DNA of 64,000 bases, taken from assembly GCF_026262575.1 (NCBI RefSeq), contig NZ_JAPKFL010000005.1, forward strand, positions 206,634 to 270,633, read 5' to 3'. Numbering within the stretch: position 1 is the stretch's first letter; every line of letters begins with the position of its first letter. Shown one piece after another: positions 16,044 to 24,719 of the stretch. The notes under the pieces are model-generated. The model was given only the letters and a program-made list of their open reading frames with translations, made no database searches and had not been told where the DNA came from. A program made the translations under genes and the position numbers. The stretch is from Streptomyces marinisediminis (GTDB lineage: Bacteria > Actinomycetota > Actinomycetes > Streptomycetales > Streptomycetaceae).

Positions 16044-17522
16044 TCACCGGGTCACCGCGGCCGGCAGCAGCGCCAGGACGGCTCCGGCCCCGGCCCCGAG
16101 GAGGAGCGTGCCGGCCGCCGTGGCCAGGGCGGTACCCGCCGCCCACCGGCGCGGCCGTGTGCCGCCGAGCCCACCGTCGCCGCGGTCGCCACTGTCGCCG
16201 TCGCCGCCCTCGTCACCCCCGCGACCGCCGTCGCCGCCGGGGGAGACCCCCACCGCCGGGGCGATCCAGCGCAGGTAGTAGAAGAGGCTGGCCACGGTGT
16301 TGAGCGCGGCGACCACGGCCAGCCACGCCATGCCGCCGTCCCAGCTCACGGCGAACACGGTCAGCTTGCCCAGGAAGACGGCCGTCGGCGGGGTGCCCAC
16401 CAGCCCCAGCAGGCACACCACCAGCGCGCCGGTCAGCCAGGGGTGCCGCCGGCCGGCCCCGGCGTAGGACCGCAGGGTCGTGCGCCCGGGCAGGGCCGCG
16501 GCGACGGCGAAGGCCCCGAGGTTGGTCAGCGCGTACGCGGCGAGGTAGAAGAGCAGGGCGCGCAGGGAACCCGGCCGCCCGGCCACCGCGACGGCCATGA
16601 GCAGGTACCCGGCCTGGCTGACGGTGGAGTACCCCAGCAGCCGCAGCGGATCGCGCTGGGTGAACGCGGCCAGGTTGCCCAGCGTCATGGTCGCCACCGC
16701 GAGGACGGCCACCGGCAGCCGCCAGTCGGCCACCGCGTCCGGGACCGCCGTCAGCAGCCGGTACAGGGCGACGAACCCCCCGATCTTGGGAACCGTGGTC
16801 AGGAAGGCGGCCGCGGGCACGCTGGCCCCCGCCGCGGCGTCCGGCACCCAGAAGTGCGCCGGGACGGCGCCCACCTTGAACAGCAGGCCGCCCAGCACCG
16901 CCACGGTGCCCGCGGCGAGCGCCGCCGCGGGGGCGGACGGGAGCGCGTGCGCGAGCGCGGCGTAGTCGGTGGCCCCGCCGAGCCCGTACAGCACGCAGGC
17001 GCCCAGCAGCAGGGTGATGCCCAGCAGCGTGCCGAGCAGGTAGAGCTTGAGCGCGGCCTCGGCGCCGCGGGCGTCGCGTCCCCACCCGGCCAGCGCGTAG
17101 AGGGGGAAGGACGCCAGGAGGTAGGCGACGGCCAGCACGAGCAGGTCCGAGGCGCCGGCCAGGACGACGCTGCCCAGGGTGCCCAGCAGTACCAGGACGG
17201 AGAACTCCGCCTCGCGCCGGTCACCGCGCACCCGCTCCACGGACAGGGCGAGGACCGCCAGCGCGGCGGCCGGGGCGATCAGGCGCGCGGCGTGGGTCGC
17301 CCCGTCGAGCGCGTAGGTGCCCGCGTACACCGTGCGTTCGGCGCCGGTCGCCTGGAGCGCAGCGGCGGTGAGCGAGCCCGCCAGGGCCAGTGCCGCCACC
17401 GCGCGGGCGGGCCACTGGCGGGCCCGGGGCAGGAACGAGCCGGTGAGCAGCGCCGCCACGGCCCCCAGCAGCAGGAGCAGCTCCGGGGTGAGCGCGAGCG
17501 GGTCGGTGTGCGCCCCGCTCAT
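16044..17522 (-). CDS. nuoN: NADH-quinone oxidoreductase-type subunit N (second, partial complex I)
   Basis: 492 residues, about 14 membrane helices, antiporter-like family (MrpD/NuoN). Channel lysines are visible in GLLFKVGAVPAHFWVPDAAA, TTVPKIGGFVALYRLL and VFLGKLTVFAVSW. The transmembrane-5 acidic residue expected near the PLYAL motif is not seen (AYLLASFPLYAL). Between the last two helices is a Gly/Asp-rich insert (about 428-463, PGGDGGRGGDEGGDGDSGD) that NuoN normally lacks. It is the last gene of the operon; its ATG overlaps the nuoM stop (ATGA). No strong terminator is seen in the 209 bp before the phosphatase gene. Confidence 0.88.
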   Translation of the reverse strand: MSGAHTDPLALTPELLLLLGAVAALLTGSFLPRARQWPARAVAALALAGSLTAAALQATGAERTVYAGTYALDGATHAARLIAPAAALAVLALSVERVRGDRREAEFSVLVLLGTLGSVVLAGASDLLVLAVAYLLASFPLYALAGWGRDARGAEAALKLYLLGTLLGITLLLGACVLYGLGGATDYAALAHALPSAPAAALAAGTVAVLGGLLFKVGAVPAHFWVPDAAAGASVPAAAFLTTVPKIGGFVALYRLLTAVPDAVADWRLPVAVLAVATMTLGNLAAFTQRDPLRLLGYSTVSQAGYLLMAVAVAGRPGSLRALLFYLAAYALTNLGAFAVAAALPGRTTLRSYAGAGRRHPWLTGALVVCLLGLVGTPPTAVFLGKLTVFAVSWDGGMAWLAVVAALNTVASLFYYLRWIAPAVGVSPGGDGGRGGDEGGDGDSGDRGDGGLGGTRPRRWAAGTALATAAGTLLLGAGAGAVLALLPAAVTR

Positions 17523-19006
17523 CGCGACACCAGCTCCACGGTCGTCCGGGCGGCCGGGACGACGGTGTCCAGCAGCCACCGCGGCGCGACGCCGACGGCC
17601 ACCGACAGGCCCAGCAGCGGGGCGACGGACCACCACTGGGCGCCGCGCAGGTCGCTCACGCCCGCCGAGCGGTCGCCGGCGGGGCCGAGGAAGAGCCGCT
17701 GCAGGGCCCACAGGAAGAGCCCGGCGGTCACCAGGACGCCCAGCAGGGCCACGGCCGTGGGCACCGGGGCGGAGCCGAGGCTCCCGGCGAAGATCTGGAA
17801 CTCGGCGACGAACCCGCTCAGGCCGGGCAGGCCGAGAGAGGCGAAGGCCGCGAGCGCGGTGAGCGCGGCGAATCTCGGCGCGCGGGCGGCGAGCCCGCCG
17901 TAGGCGTCCATCCGGTACGTGCCGCCGCGCTCCCACAGGATGCCGGCCAGCAGGAACAGCGCCGCGGTGATGAGGCCGTGGCTGACCATCTGCACCACCG
18001 CGCCGGTGACCGCGACCGACCGGGCCTGGGCGTCGGAGCCGGCCACCAGTCCGGCGGCCCCCAGCGCGAGCAGGACGTATCCCATGTGGTTGACGCTGGT
18101 GTAGGCCACCATGCGCTTGAAGTCGGTCTGCGCCAGCGCCACCAGCGCGCCGTAGAGGGCCGAGACGACGCCGACGACGACGAAGACGAGCGCGTAGGTC
18201 CGCCAGGCCTGCGGCAGCACGGGCAGCGCGATGCGGACGAACCCGTACGTGCCCATCTTCAGCAGGACCGCCGCCAGCACGGCCGAGCCCGCGGCGGGGG
18301 CGTCGGTGTGGGCCGGGGGCAGCCAGGTGTGGAAGGGCACCGTGGGCGTCTTGACGGCCAGCCCCAGCGCGATGGCCAGCAGCACGAGGGGACCGGCCGC
18401 GCCGCCGCCCTCCAGCGGCGGGTCGGCGGTCAGCTCGGTGATGTCGAAGGTGTGCGGGGTGGCGGCGGCGTACAGGCCGATGAAGCCGAGCAGCAGCGCC
18501 AGCGAGCCGACGAAGGTGTAGAGGAAGAACGTCAGCGCCGAGCGGGCCGCCCGGGCGCCGTGCCCCCACCCGGCGATCACGAAGTACATGCCGACGATGG
18601 ACAGGTCGAAGAAGAGGAAGAACAGGATGAGGTCCAGCGCGGCGAACAGCCCCAGGCAGGTGGTCTCCAGCGCCAGGAACAGGGCCGCGAACCGCCGCAG
18701 GCCGCGCTGGCCGGCCGGGGTGTGGAGCGAGCAGGCGAGGAAGACGACGGCGGTGAGGGCGAGCAGCGGCAGCGACAGCCCGTCCACGCCCACGTGGTAG
18801 CCGGCCCCGGCGCCCGGGATCCAGGGCCGGTCCGTCTCGTGGCCGATGCCCGAGCCGTCGTAGGAGACCCACTGCGCGGACACCAGCGCCAGTTCGACGG
18901 CGCACGTGGCCACCCACACCGTCCGCACCGCCCGGCCGGAGGCCCGGGGGAGCGCGAGCAGCAGCGCGGCGACGCCGAGCGGGGCGAAGACGGTCAGGGT
19001 CAGCAT
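17519..19006 (-). CDS. nuoM: NADH-quinone oxidoreductase-type subunit M (second, partial complex I)
   Basis: 495 residues, antiporter-like membrane subunit. The key channel positions are easy to find: LAVKTPTVPFHTWLPPAHTD (Lys of TM7), LLKMGTYGFVRI (Lys of TM8), FKRMVAYTSVNHMGYVLLAL and GLPGLSGFVAEFQIF (Glu of TM12). The TM5 glutamate is replaced by aspartate (FFLFFDLSIVGMYF). So the proton path looks largely intact. ATG at 19006, two bases after the nuoL stop, and its stop overlaps the nuoN start. Confidence 0.92.
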   Translation of the reverse strand: MLTLTVFAPLGVAALLLALPRASGRAVRTVWVATCAVELALVSAQWVSYDGSGIGHETDRPWIPGAGAGYHVGVDGLSLPLLALTAVVFLACSLHTPAGQRGLRRFAALFLALETTCLGLFAALDLILFFLFFDLSIVGMYFVIAGWGHGARAARSALTFFLYTFVGSLALLLGFIGLYAAATPHTFDITELTADPPLEGGGAAGPLVLLAIALGLAVKTPTVPFHTWLPPAHTDAPAAGSAVLAAVLLKMGTYGFVRIALPVLPQAWRTYALVFVVVGVVSALYGALVALAQTDFKRMVAYTSVNHMGYVLLALGAAGLVAGSDAQARSVAVTGAVVQMVSHGLITAALFLLAGILWERGGTYRMDAYGGLAARAPRFAALTALAAFASLGLPGLSGFVAEFQIFAGSLGSAPVPTAVALLGVLVTAGLFLWALQRLFLGPAGDRSAGVSDLRGAQWWSVAPLLGLSVAVGVAPRWLLDTVVPAARTTVELVSR

Positions 19007-19008
19007 GC

Positions 19009-20913
19009 TCACCTCAGCGACAGGAGCAGAAGCAGGACGAGGACGGCGGCCAGCAGCGTCAGCGCCTGGGCGTAGTACTGGTGGAGCCGGCCGGTCTGCG
19101 GGCGCAGGGCGAGCGTCCCCAGGCGGCGCACGCCGGCCGCCGTCCGACGCACGGTCCGGTCCAGCCCTCGCCCGTCGACGGCGGCGCTCCAGCCGGCCAG
19201 CCGCCGCGCCGCCGGGGCGGTACCGGTGACGGCGCGGTGCAGGGCGTCGTCGAAGCGGGCCAGCGCCCGCGCCGCGGCGAGCGTCGGCCGCACCGCGAGG
19301 GTGTGCGCCGCCGCGTCCAGGCCGAGCCAGCCCAGGGCCCACCGCGGCCGCGGCAGCCGGGGAGCGAGGGCGACGGCCGCGGCGGTCGCCGCCAGGGCCA
19401 GGGCGGCGCTGCCGAGCCAGGTGGCCGTCTCCGCCGACGGCTCGCCGGGGACGCCGAGCACCCGCTGGAAGCGGGCACCCAGCGGCGGCAGCGCCAGCGC
19501 CCCGAGTCCGGCAGCGCCGACGGCGAGCACCCACAGCACCCCGCTCTCGGCCGGACGCGCGCGCACCGGGCGCCCCGGCCGGGGCGCGGAGCGCAGCAGC
19601 AGGCCCAGCGCCCGGCCCGCGTATCCGGAGGCCAGCACCGCCGCGGCCAGCGCGACCCCGTACAGCGCCGGGGACTCCACCCCGGCCAGGATCTCGTCCT
19701 TGGTGGCCCACAGGGACAGCGGCGGCACCCCGGCCAGGGCCAGCGCCGCGACGGTGCAGGGCAGGCCCACGACCGGTCCGGCCCGGGCGGCGCCCCGCAG
19801 CTCGCTGAGGTCGCGGGTGCCCAGCGCGGTCAGCCACGCCCCGGCCGCCAGGAACAGCAGCGCCTTGACGGCGGCGTGGGCCACCAGGTGGGCGGTGCCG
19901 CCCGCGATGCCGCCCACCCCGGCGGCCAGCACCACGAAGCCGAGCTGGGCGCCGGTGGAGGCGGCGAGCAACTGCTTGAGGTCGCGCTGCCCCAGGGCCA
20001 CGGCGCCCAGGGCCAGTGCGGTCAGCGCCCCCGCCCAGGCGGCCGCGGTGTCGGCCCAGCCGGTGGACTCCAGCAGCGGGTGCACCCGCAGCAGCAGGTA
20101 GCCGCCCATCGCCACCATGGCCGCCGAGTGGAGCAGCGCGCTCACCGGACTGGGGCCGCGCATGGCGTGCGAGAGCCAGAAGGAGAAGGGCAGTTGCGCG
20201 GCTTTGCCCAGGGCCGCCACCAGCACTCCGGCGGCCGCGAGGTGGCGCCAGCCGCCGTCCAGCCCGGCGAGGCGGTCCAGCGTCAGCGAGCCGCCGGCGG
20301 CCAGGGCGGCTCCGGCCGCCAGGTACAGGCCGAGGTCGCCGGTGCGGGTGGTGAGGAAGGCGACCGCGCCCGCCCGGGTGTTCGCCGGCTCCCGCCAGTC
20401 GAAGGCGATGAGCGCGTAGGAGGTGGCGCCCATGACCTCCCAGGCGAGCAGCAACCCGGGCAGCGTGGTGGCCGTCGCGGTGAGCAGCACGGCCGCGGTG
20501 AACAGCAGCATCAGTCCGAAGAACCGGGGCCGGGCGGCCCGGATCCCGGCGGTGGCGAAGACGAGCACCAGCAGCGCGGCCGCCGCCACCGTCACCACCA
20601 CGACGGCGGACAGCCCGTCCACCGCCATCGCCAGCGGCGCGTCCGCGAGGAAGGCGACGCCCACGGCGGGCCGCCGTACGGCGGCGGCGACCGCGAGCGC
20701 GAGCGTGACGGCCGCGACCGCGATCGCCACGGCGGGCGCCCCGCGGCCCGTGCCGCCGGGCCTCCCACCACCGGTCCTCCCACCACCGTTCCGGCCGCCG
20801 CGGTCCCCGCGGCCGGGAGCCCCGCCGCCGCGGACCGCGCCGCCCAGGGCGAGGGCGGCCCCGGTCAGCGCGGGAAGCAGGACGAGCGACCACAGCAGCA
20901 CCGGCCCCGTCAC
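19009..20913 (-). CDS. nuoL: NADH-quinone oxidoreductase-type subunit L (second, partial complex I)
   Basis: 634 residues, GTG start overlapping the nuoK stop (GTGA). Typical NuoL blocks: LLAWEVMGATSYALIAFDW (TM5 Glu), ALGKAAQLPFSFWLSHAMRG (TM7 Lys; the common WLPDAM is WLSHAM here), GPSPVSALLHSAAMV and VPPLSLWATKDEIL (Lys). A Gly/Arg-rich low-complexity insert follows the first helix (about residues 24-55). The C-terminus carries the hydrophobic end of the lateral helix (LTLLAAVLVLLLLLSL). The annotation is firm; low-complexity inserts in both NuoL and NuoN are peculiar to this operon. Confidence 0.92.
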   Translation of the reverse strand: MTGPVLLWSLVLLPALTGAALALGGAVRGGGAPGRGDRGGRNGGGRTGGGRPGGTGRGAPAVAIAVAAVTLALAVAAAVRRPAVGVAFLADAPLAMAVDGLSAVVVVTVAAAALLVLVFATAGIRAARPRFFGLMLLFTAAVLLTATATTLPGLLLAWEVMGATSYALIAFDWREPANTRAGAVAFLTTRTGDLGLYLAAGAALAAGGSLTLDRLAGLDGGWRHLAAAGVLVAALGKAAQLPFSFWLSHAMRGPSPVSALLHSAAMVAMGGYLLLRVHPLLESTGWADTAAAWAGALTALALGAVALGQRDLKQLLAASTGAQLGFVVLAAGVGGIAGGTAHLVAHAAVKALLFLAAGAWLTALGTRDLSELRGAARAGPVVGLPCTVAALALAGVPPLSLWATKDEILAGVESPALYGVALAAAVLASGYAGRALGLLLRSAPRPGRPVRARPAESGVLWVLAVGAAGLGALALPPLGARFQRVLGVPGEPSAETATWLGSAALALAATAAAVALAPRLPRPRWALGWLGLDAAAHTLAVRPTLAAARALARFDDALHRAVTGTAPAARRLAGWSAAVDGRGLDRTVRRTAAGVRRLGTLALRPQTGRLHQYYAQALTLLAAVLVLLLLLSLR

Positions 20914-21215
20914 CGCCTGAGCTCCGCCGCGGCGTCGGTCGTGTCCGCGTCGCTCGCCCGGAACAGCAGTGTCACCACGGCGAAGCCCATGGCCATCTCC
21001 ACGGTCATCGCCGAGACGACCACCAGCACCAGCACCTGGCCGTCCGGCCGGTCCGGGGCGAGGAAGTACCAGAACGCGGCGGCCGCCACGATGACGCCGG
21101 CCACCATCACCTCCAGCCCCATCATCACCATGACGACGGACTGCTGGCTGAGCGCGCCGTACAGGCCGACGGCGAAGAGGGCGGCGGCGAGCAGCAGGAA
21201 CAGCTCCAGCGTCAC
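20910..21215 (-). CDS. nuoK: NADH-quinone oxidoreductase-type subunit K (second, partial complex I)
   Basis: 101 residues, three membrane helices as usual for NuoK (MrpC-like). Both membrane glutamates used in proton transfer appear, in VMVMMGLEVMVAGV and SAMTVEMAMGFAV. Start overlaps the nuoJ stop region; its stop overlaps the nuoL start. Confidence 0.92.
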   Translation of the reverse strand: MTLELFLLLAAALFAVGLYGALSQQSVVMVMMGLEVMVAGVIVAAAAFWYFLAPDRPDGQVLVLVVVSAMTVEMAMGFAVVTLLFRASDADTTDAAAELRR

Positions 21216-21745
21216 GGCCGCTCACCCGCCGGGCCCCGGTCGTAGCGGCTGCGGGCTGCGGCCAGCACGAGCGCGGCGACGACGGTGGTGAACAGCACCG
21301 CGCCGATGCCCATCATCACCAGCATCTTCGAGCCCATCACCGCGTCGCCGGCCGCCCGCGTCGGGTCGTCGGGGACGGTGCCGCGCCGCTCGGGCCACTC
21401 GACCAGCAGCGCGCCGGCGGCCAGGGCGGCGAACACCCCGCCGGAGAGCACCAGCGCGGCGCGCTGGTTGTGCAGCATGGACATCGGCATCAGACCGGCC
21501 GGATTCATCATGAACATGATCATGAAGACGGCCATGACGGCCATCTCCATCACCATCATCAAGATCGTCACCACGCCCAGGTAGGCCAGGTTCAGCAGGA
21601 GCAGGGACGCCCCCACGGCGACGAACGACAGCGCGAGCGCGTACGTCGCCCGCGCCATCGAGTCCACCCGGAAGACCGCCACCGCCGAGCCGACGGCCAC
21701 CACGGCGAACAGCCAGAACAGCACGGTCGGCACCACCGCGCTCAC
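21212..21745 (-). CDS. nuoJ: NADH-quinone oxidoreductase-type subunit J (second, partial complex I)
   Basis: 177 residues, five membrane helices. The TM3 region (LNLAYLGVVTILMMVMEMAV) contains the pattern that forms the pi-bulge in NuoJ, and is unusually Met-rich (VFMIMFMMNPAGLMPMSM). GTG at 21745 chosen because it overlaps the nuoH stop as GTGA, like the other junctions of this operon. Confidence 0.9.
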   Translation of the reverse strand: MSAVVPTVLFWLFAVVAVGSAVAVFRVDSMARATYALALSFVAVGASLLLLNLAYLGVVTILMMVMEMAVMAVFMIMFMMNPAGLMPMSMLHNQRAALVLSGGVFAALAAGALLVEWPERRGTVPDDPTRAAGDAVMGSKMLVMMGIGAVLFTTVVAALVLAAARSRYDRGPAGERP

Positions 21746-22671
21746 CCCTTCCACACGACGACGAGCGCCACGACGAGGAGCTGGAGCAGCACGGCGGGCA
21801 GCGCCACCAGCCACCCCAGTCGGACGACGCGCTGCGGACGCACCACCGGCAGCCGACGGCGCACCGCCACCAGGACCACCAGCAGCGCGACCGTCTTCAG
21901 CAGCGACCACGCCCACCCCGGCAGCCAGGGCCCCGCCCCGCCGCCCAGGAACAGCGCCGCCCCCACCGCGGCCCCGGCGGCCAGCAGCGCGTACCGACCG
22001 GCCAGCAGCAGAAGCCGGTCCGCCCCGGACGCCTCCGCCAGCACCCCGCCGGCCAGGTCCGCCCCCACCGGAGCGCGGAACGGCCCCCACATGCTGAACG
22101 CGGCCACCGAGGCGAGGAACACCGCGAAGGCCACCGGCATCCACACCGCGAACCACAGCCCCCGCTGGGCCGCCACCACGTCGCCCAGGTCCAGGCTGGC
22201 CGCGGCGACCGCGGGAGCCGTCAGCGCGAACATCAACGGCAGCTCGTACCCGAGCGCCTGCGCCACGAACCGGTAGCCGCCCACCAGCGGGCCGACGCTG
22301 TTCGGCCCCCACCCGGCCAGCCACGCCACCGCCCACAGGGACACGTCCATCGCGTTGAACCACACGACGCCCACCGGCAGGTCCGCCACCACGGTGCCGC
22401 CCACCGGGACGACCACGACCATCAGCAGCGCCACCACCAGCGGGCCCGCCACGCCGACCCGCCACAGCAGGCCGTCCGCCGCCACGGTCCGGCGCCCGCG
22501 CTGCCGCAGCAGCCGCGCGGTCTCCACCAGCGGGCGCGTCCACCGACCGCCGGACCGGGCCCGCGCGCCACCGCCCAGCGCGCCGTCCACCACGGCACCG
22601 GCGAAGGCCAGGGCCAGCAGCGCGGCGGCGGCCGGGGCGACGGCCCAGGCCGGGGCCCCGGTCACCGTCAC
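21742..22671 (-). CDS. nuoH: NADH-quinone oxidoreductase-type subunit H, quinone-site loop degenerate
   Basis: 309 residues, about eight membrane helices, GTG start overlapping the stop of the preceding fusion gene. The order of helices and blocks such as WLAGWGPNSVGPLVGGYRFV, ALGYELPLMFALTAP and ALFLGG identify NuoH. The loop that in ordinary NuoH reads like RAPFDLPEAExELVxGYxxEYS and builds the quinone chamber is here FRAPVGADLAGGVLAEASGA: nearly all acidic residues of the motif are gone. This fits the loss of the redox arm in this operon. Elsewhere the protein seems intact, so it is diverged rather than broken. Confidence 0.88.
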   Translation of the reverse strand: MTVTGAPAWAVAPAAAALLALAFAGAVVDGALGGGARARSGGRWTRPLVETARLLRQRGRRTVAADGLLWRVGVAGPLVVALLMVVVVPVGGTVVADLPVGVVWFNAMDVSLWAVAWLAGWGPNSVGPLVGGYRFVAQALGYELPLMFALTAPAVAAASLDLGDVVAAQRGLWFAVWMPVAFAVFLASVAAFSMWGPFRAPVGADLAGGVLAEASGADRLLLLAGRYALLAAGAAVGAALFLGGGAGPWLPGWAWSLLKTVALLVVLVAVRRRLPVVRPQRVVRLGWLVALPAVLLQLLVVALVVVWKG

Positions 22672-24095
22672 CGCGTCCCTCCCTCCGCCGCGCCCGCGGC
22701 GTCGGTGTCCGGGTCGAGGCTGGCCACGAGCAGCCGCGCCTCACCCAGTTCCACCCCCGGCAGCAGGTCCTCGACGACGTCCAGCACCACCCGCGCCGAC
22801 GCCGCGGCCCGGTCCTCCCCGGGCGGCGGCTCTGCGGCGAGCGCCGCCGCCGCCTCCGCCAGCCACCACCGCCAGCGCGCGGTGGCGTCCCACGCCGCGC
22901 CGGGCGGGTGGGCCCGGCGCGGCAAGCCCAGGCGCGCCACCTGCCCCGCATCGAGCACCCCCACCCCGTCGGTGGCCCAGCGCAGCAGCCGCGAGCGCTC
23001 CAGGGACCGGCGCAGCCGGACGAAGTCGGCGCGGACCGCCGACTCGGGCGCGCCGCCCAGCAACCGGTCGCGCAGCTCACCGGCGCGTGCGGCCGCCGCC
23101 TCCCATCCCGCGACGGCGAGCAGCCGCCCGAGGGAGTCCAGGCGGCGCGCGGCCCGGTGCGCGGGCCGCTCCGGCCGCCAGAACGGTGCCCGCCCGGCGC
23201 CGGGAGCGGCGACCACCCGCGCCCGGGCCCGCTGGACGACGTCGCCCTGGAGCAGGGTGTCGACCACCAGCCCGGGCGGCCAGTGGGGCAGCACCGGTCC
23301 CAGCGGCACGTGCAGCACGTCCAGCTTCAGCCCGTCCCGGTCCTCCGCGCGGTCGGCCATCGCCAGCCCCCCGGGCATCTCCATGCCGCCGTGGTCGCTG
23401 TGGTCGCCGTGGCTGCTGTGGTCGCTGTGGTCAGCGTGTTCGCCGTGCTGGTCGTCTCGGGCGCCCTCGGCGTCCTCGGCGTCTTCGGCGTTCTCAGCGT
23501 GACGCTCGTGACCGCCGTGCTGCCCGTGCTCTCCGCTCCCGTGCTCCTCGTCCCGCCCGTGCTCCGCGTGCTCCCCGTGTCCTTCGGCGGCGTGTTCCGG
23601 CCCTGCGGCGCGGCGGTCTCCGGCGTGCGGCTCCTCCCGGCCCCCGTCACCGGTGCCGCCGTCGCCGTGGCCCGCGCCGCCCGAAGGCCCCGCGTCCGCG
23701 TCGTCGGTCGGGCGACGTGGTTCGGGCGGCGGCCAGGCGGTGTGCCGCTCGGCGGCGTCGGCCGCCTGGCGCTGGTCGTCCAGCAGGCGGGCCAGGGCGC
23801 CGTCGAGCACGGCCGCCACCCGCCCGGGGCGGACGGCGTGCCCCCGCGCGCGGGGCTCGGGAAGCTGTGACCACACCGTCTCCACGGCCGCCCCCAGCCG
23901 GGTGCCCGGGCTGCCCACCACCAGCAGCACGTCGGCGTCGGCCGGGCCCTCGGCGAGCCGCCCGCCGGCCCCGCGTACCGCGGCCTCCGCCTCCAGGCGC
24001 AGTCCCGTCGCACCGGGGCAGGCCACCAGCAGCACGTGTGGCCGCCGCACCGCCCACCGCGCCAGCCGACGCGGACGGCGCCGCCCGCTCCTCAC
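22668..24095 (-). CDS. Vestigial NuoB-like/NuoD-like fusion protein with His-rich linker
   Basis: 475 residues, GTG start overlapping the nuoA stop. Residues about 18-95 (PHVLLVACPGATGLRLEAEA, then DVLLVVGSPG and VWSQLPEPRA) follow the NuoB fold pattern, but only one cysteine exists in the whole protein, so the N2 iron-sulfur cluster of NuoB cannot form. Residues about 140-236 are a linker with about 18 His among Asp, Glu and Gly, likely metal-binding. From about 238, MEMPGGLAMADRAEDRDGLK and onward (LDVLHVPLGPVLPHWPPGLV, TLLQGDVVQ) match the C-terminal part of NuoD-type subunits, again without a recognisable catalytic core. It occupies the place of nuoBCD(EFGI). Fold assignments are inferred from motif resemblance. 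Confidence 0.7.
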   Translation of the reverse strand: MRSGRRRPRRLARWAVRRPHVLLVACPGATGLRLEAEAAVRGAGGRLAEGPADADVLLVVGSPGTRLGAAVETVWSQLPEPRARGHAVRPGRVAAVLDGALARLLDDQRQAADAAERHTAWPPPEPRRPTDDADAGPSGGAGHGDGGTGDGGREEPHAGDRRAAGPEHAAEGHGEHAEHGRDEEHGSGEHGQHGGHERHAENAEDAEDAEGARDDQHGEHADHSDHSSHGDHSDHGGMEMPGGLAMADRAEDRDGLKLDVLHVPLGPVLPHWPPGLVVDTLLQGDVVQRARARVVAAPGAGRAPFWRPERPAHRAARRLDSLGRLLAVAGWEAAAARAGELRDRLLGGAPESAVRADFVRLRRSLERSRLLRWATDGVGVLDAGQVARLGLPRRAHPPGAAWDATARWRWWLAEAAAALAAEPPPGEDRAAASARVVLDVVEDLLPGVELGEARLLVASLDPDTDAAGAAEGGTR

Positions 24096-24442
24096 GCCCA
24101 ACGCAGCACACCTTCCCGCCACGCGTACAGCACCGCGCACATCAGCAGCCCCAGGAAGGCGAACATCTCCACCACGGCCGCCGACCCGACCTCGGCGACG
24201 ACGACCGCCCACGGGTACATGAACAGCATCTCGACGTCGAACGCCAGGAACAGCAGGGTCAGCGCGTACCAGCGCGCGTGGAAGCGGGAGACGGCGTGCT
24301 CGGTGGGTACCGCGCCGGACAGGAAGGGCCCCACCGTCAGCGGGTCGGCGGTGATCGCGGTGATCCGGTGCAGCAGGCGCACGGCGGCCACCGCCCCGGC
24401 GGCGAGCGCGCACATCGCCGCCACGTCCAGGAACTCGCGCAT
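24092..24442 (-). CDS. nuoA: NADH-quinone oxidoreductase-type subunit A, first gene of partial complex I operon
   Basis: 116 residues, three membrane helices. The NuoA signature is clear in PFLSGAVPTEHAVSRFHARW, YALTLLFLAFDVEMLFMYPWAV (the conserved D-V-E) and the last helix with EMFAFLGLLM. GGGGTGAGG stands just before the ATG. It opens an operon with the order A, B/D fusion, H, J, K, L, M, N; C, E, F, G and I are missing. Confidence 0.93.
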   Translation of the reverse strand: MREFLDVAAMCALAAGAVAAVRLLHRITAITADPLTVGPFLSGAVPTEHAVSRFHARWYALTLLFLAFDVEMLFMYPWAVVVAEVGSAAVVEMFAFLGLLMCAVLYAWREGVLRWA

Positions 24443-24610
24443 GCCTCACCCCGCTGACTCGTGCGCGTCCGGCACCGAACCCCACCCGTACCCCGGGGGA
24501 GTGAGCTGACACGCCGTATCCGGCGCGACACGGCGCCAGCGCGGGCCGCGACCACACGGACGGCCGCCTCCCCGGCGGACGGGGGCGGCGGCGGGCGCGC
24601 GGACCGCGTC

Positions 24611-24631
24611 GGTACGGTGTCCCGTCGTACC
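24611..24631. promoter_or_regulatory. Inverted repeat between nuoA and HEAT gene
   Basis: GGTACG (24611-24616) and CGTACC (24626-24631) form a perfect inverted repeat with 9-nt spacer in the 277-bp divergent region. A TACGCT -10 box for the plus strand follows at 24635-24640, so a protein bound here could control the HEAT-repeat gene. Confidence 0.45.
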
Positions 24632-24719
24632 CAGTACGCTGCCGCAGGCATACGGGACCGCCCGTCCGGCAAGGAGCCGGGGAGCGGAAATCCCGTTGCC
24701 AGCCCGACCCCCTTACCGG

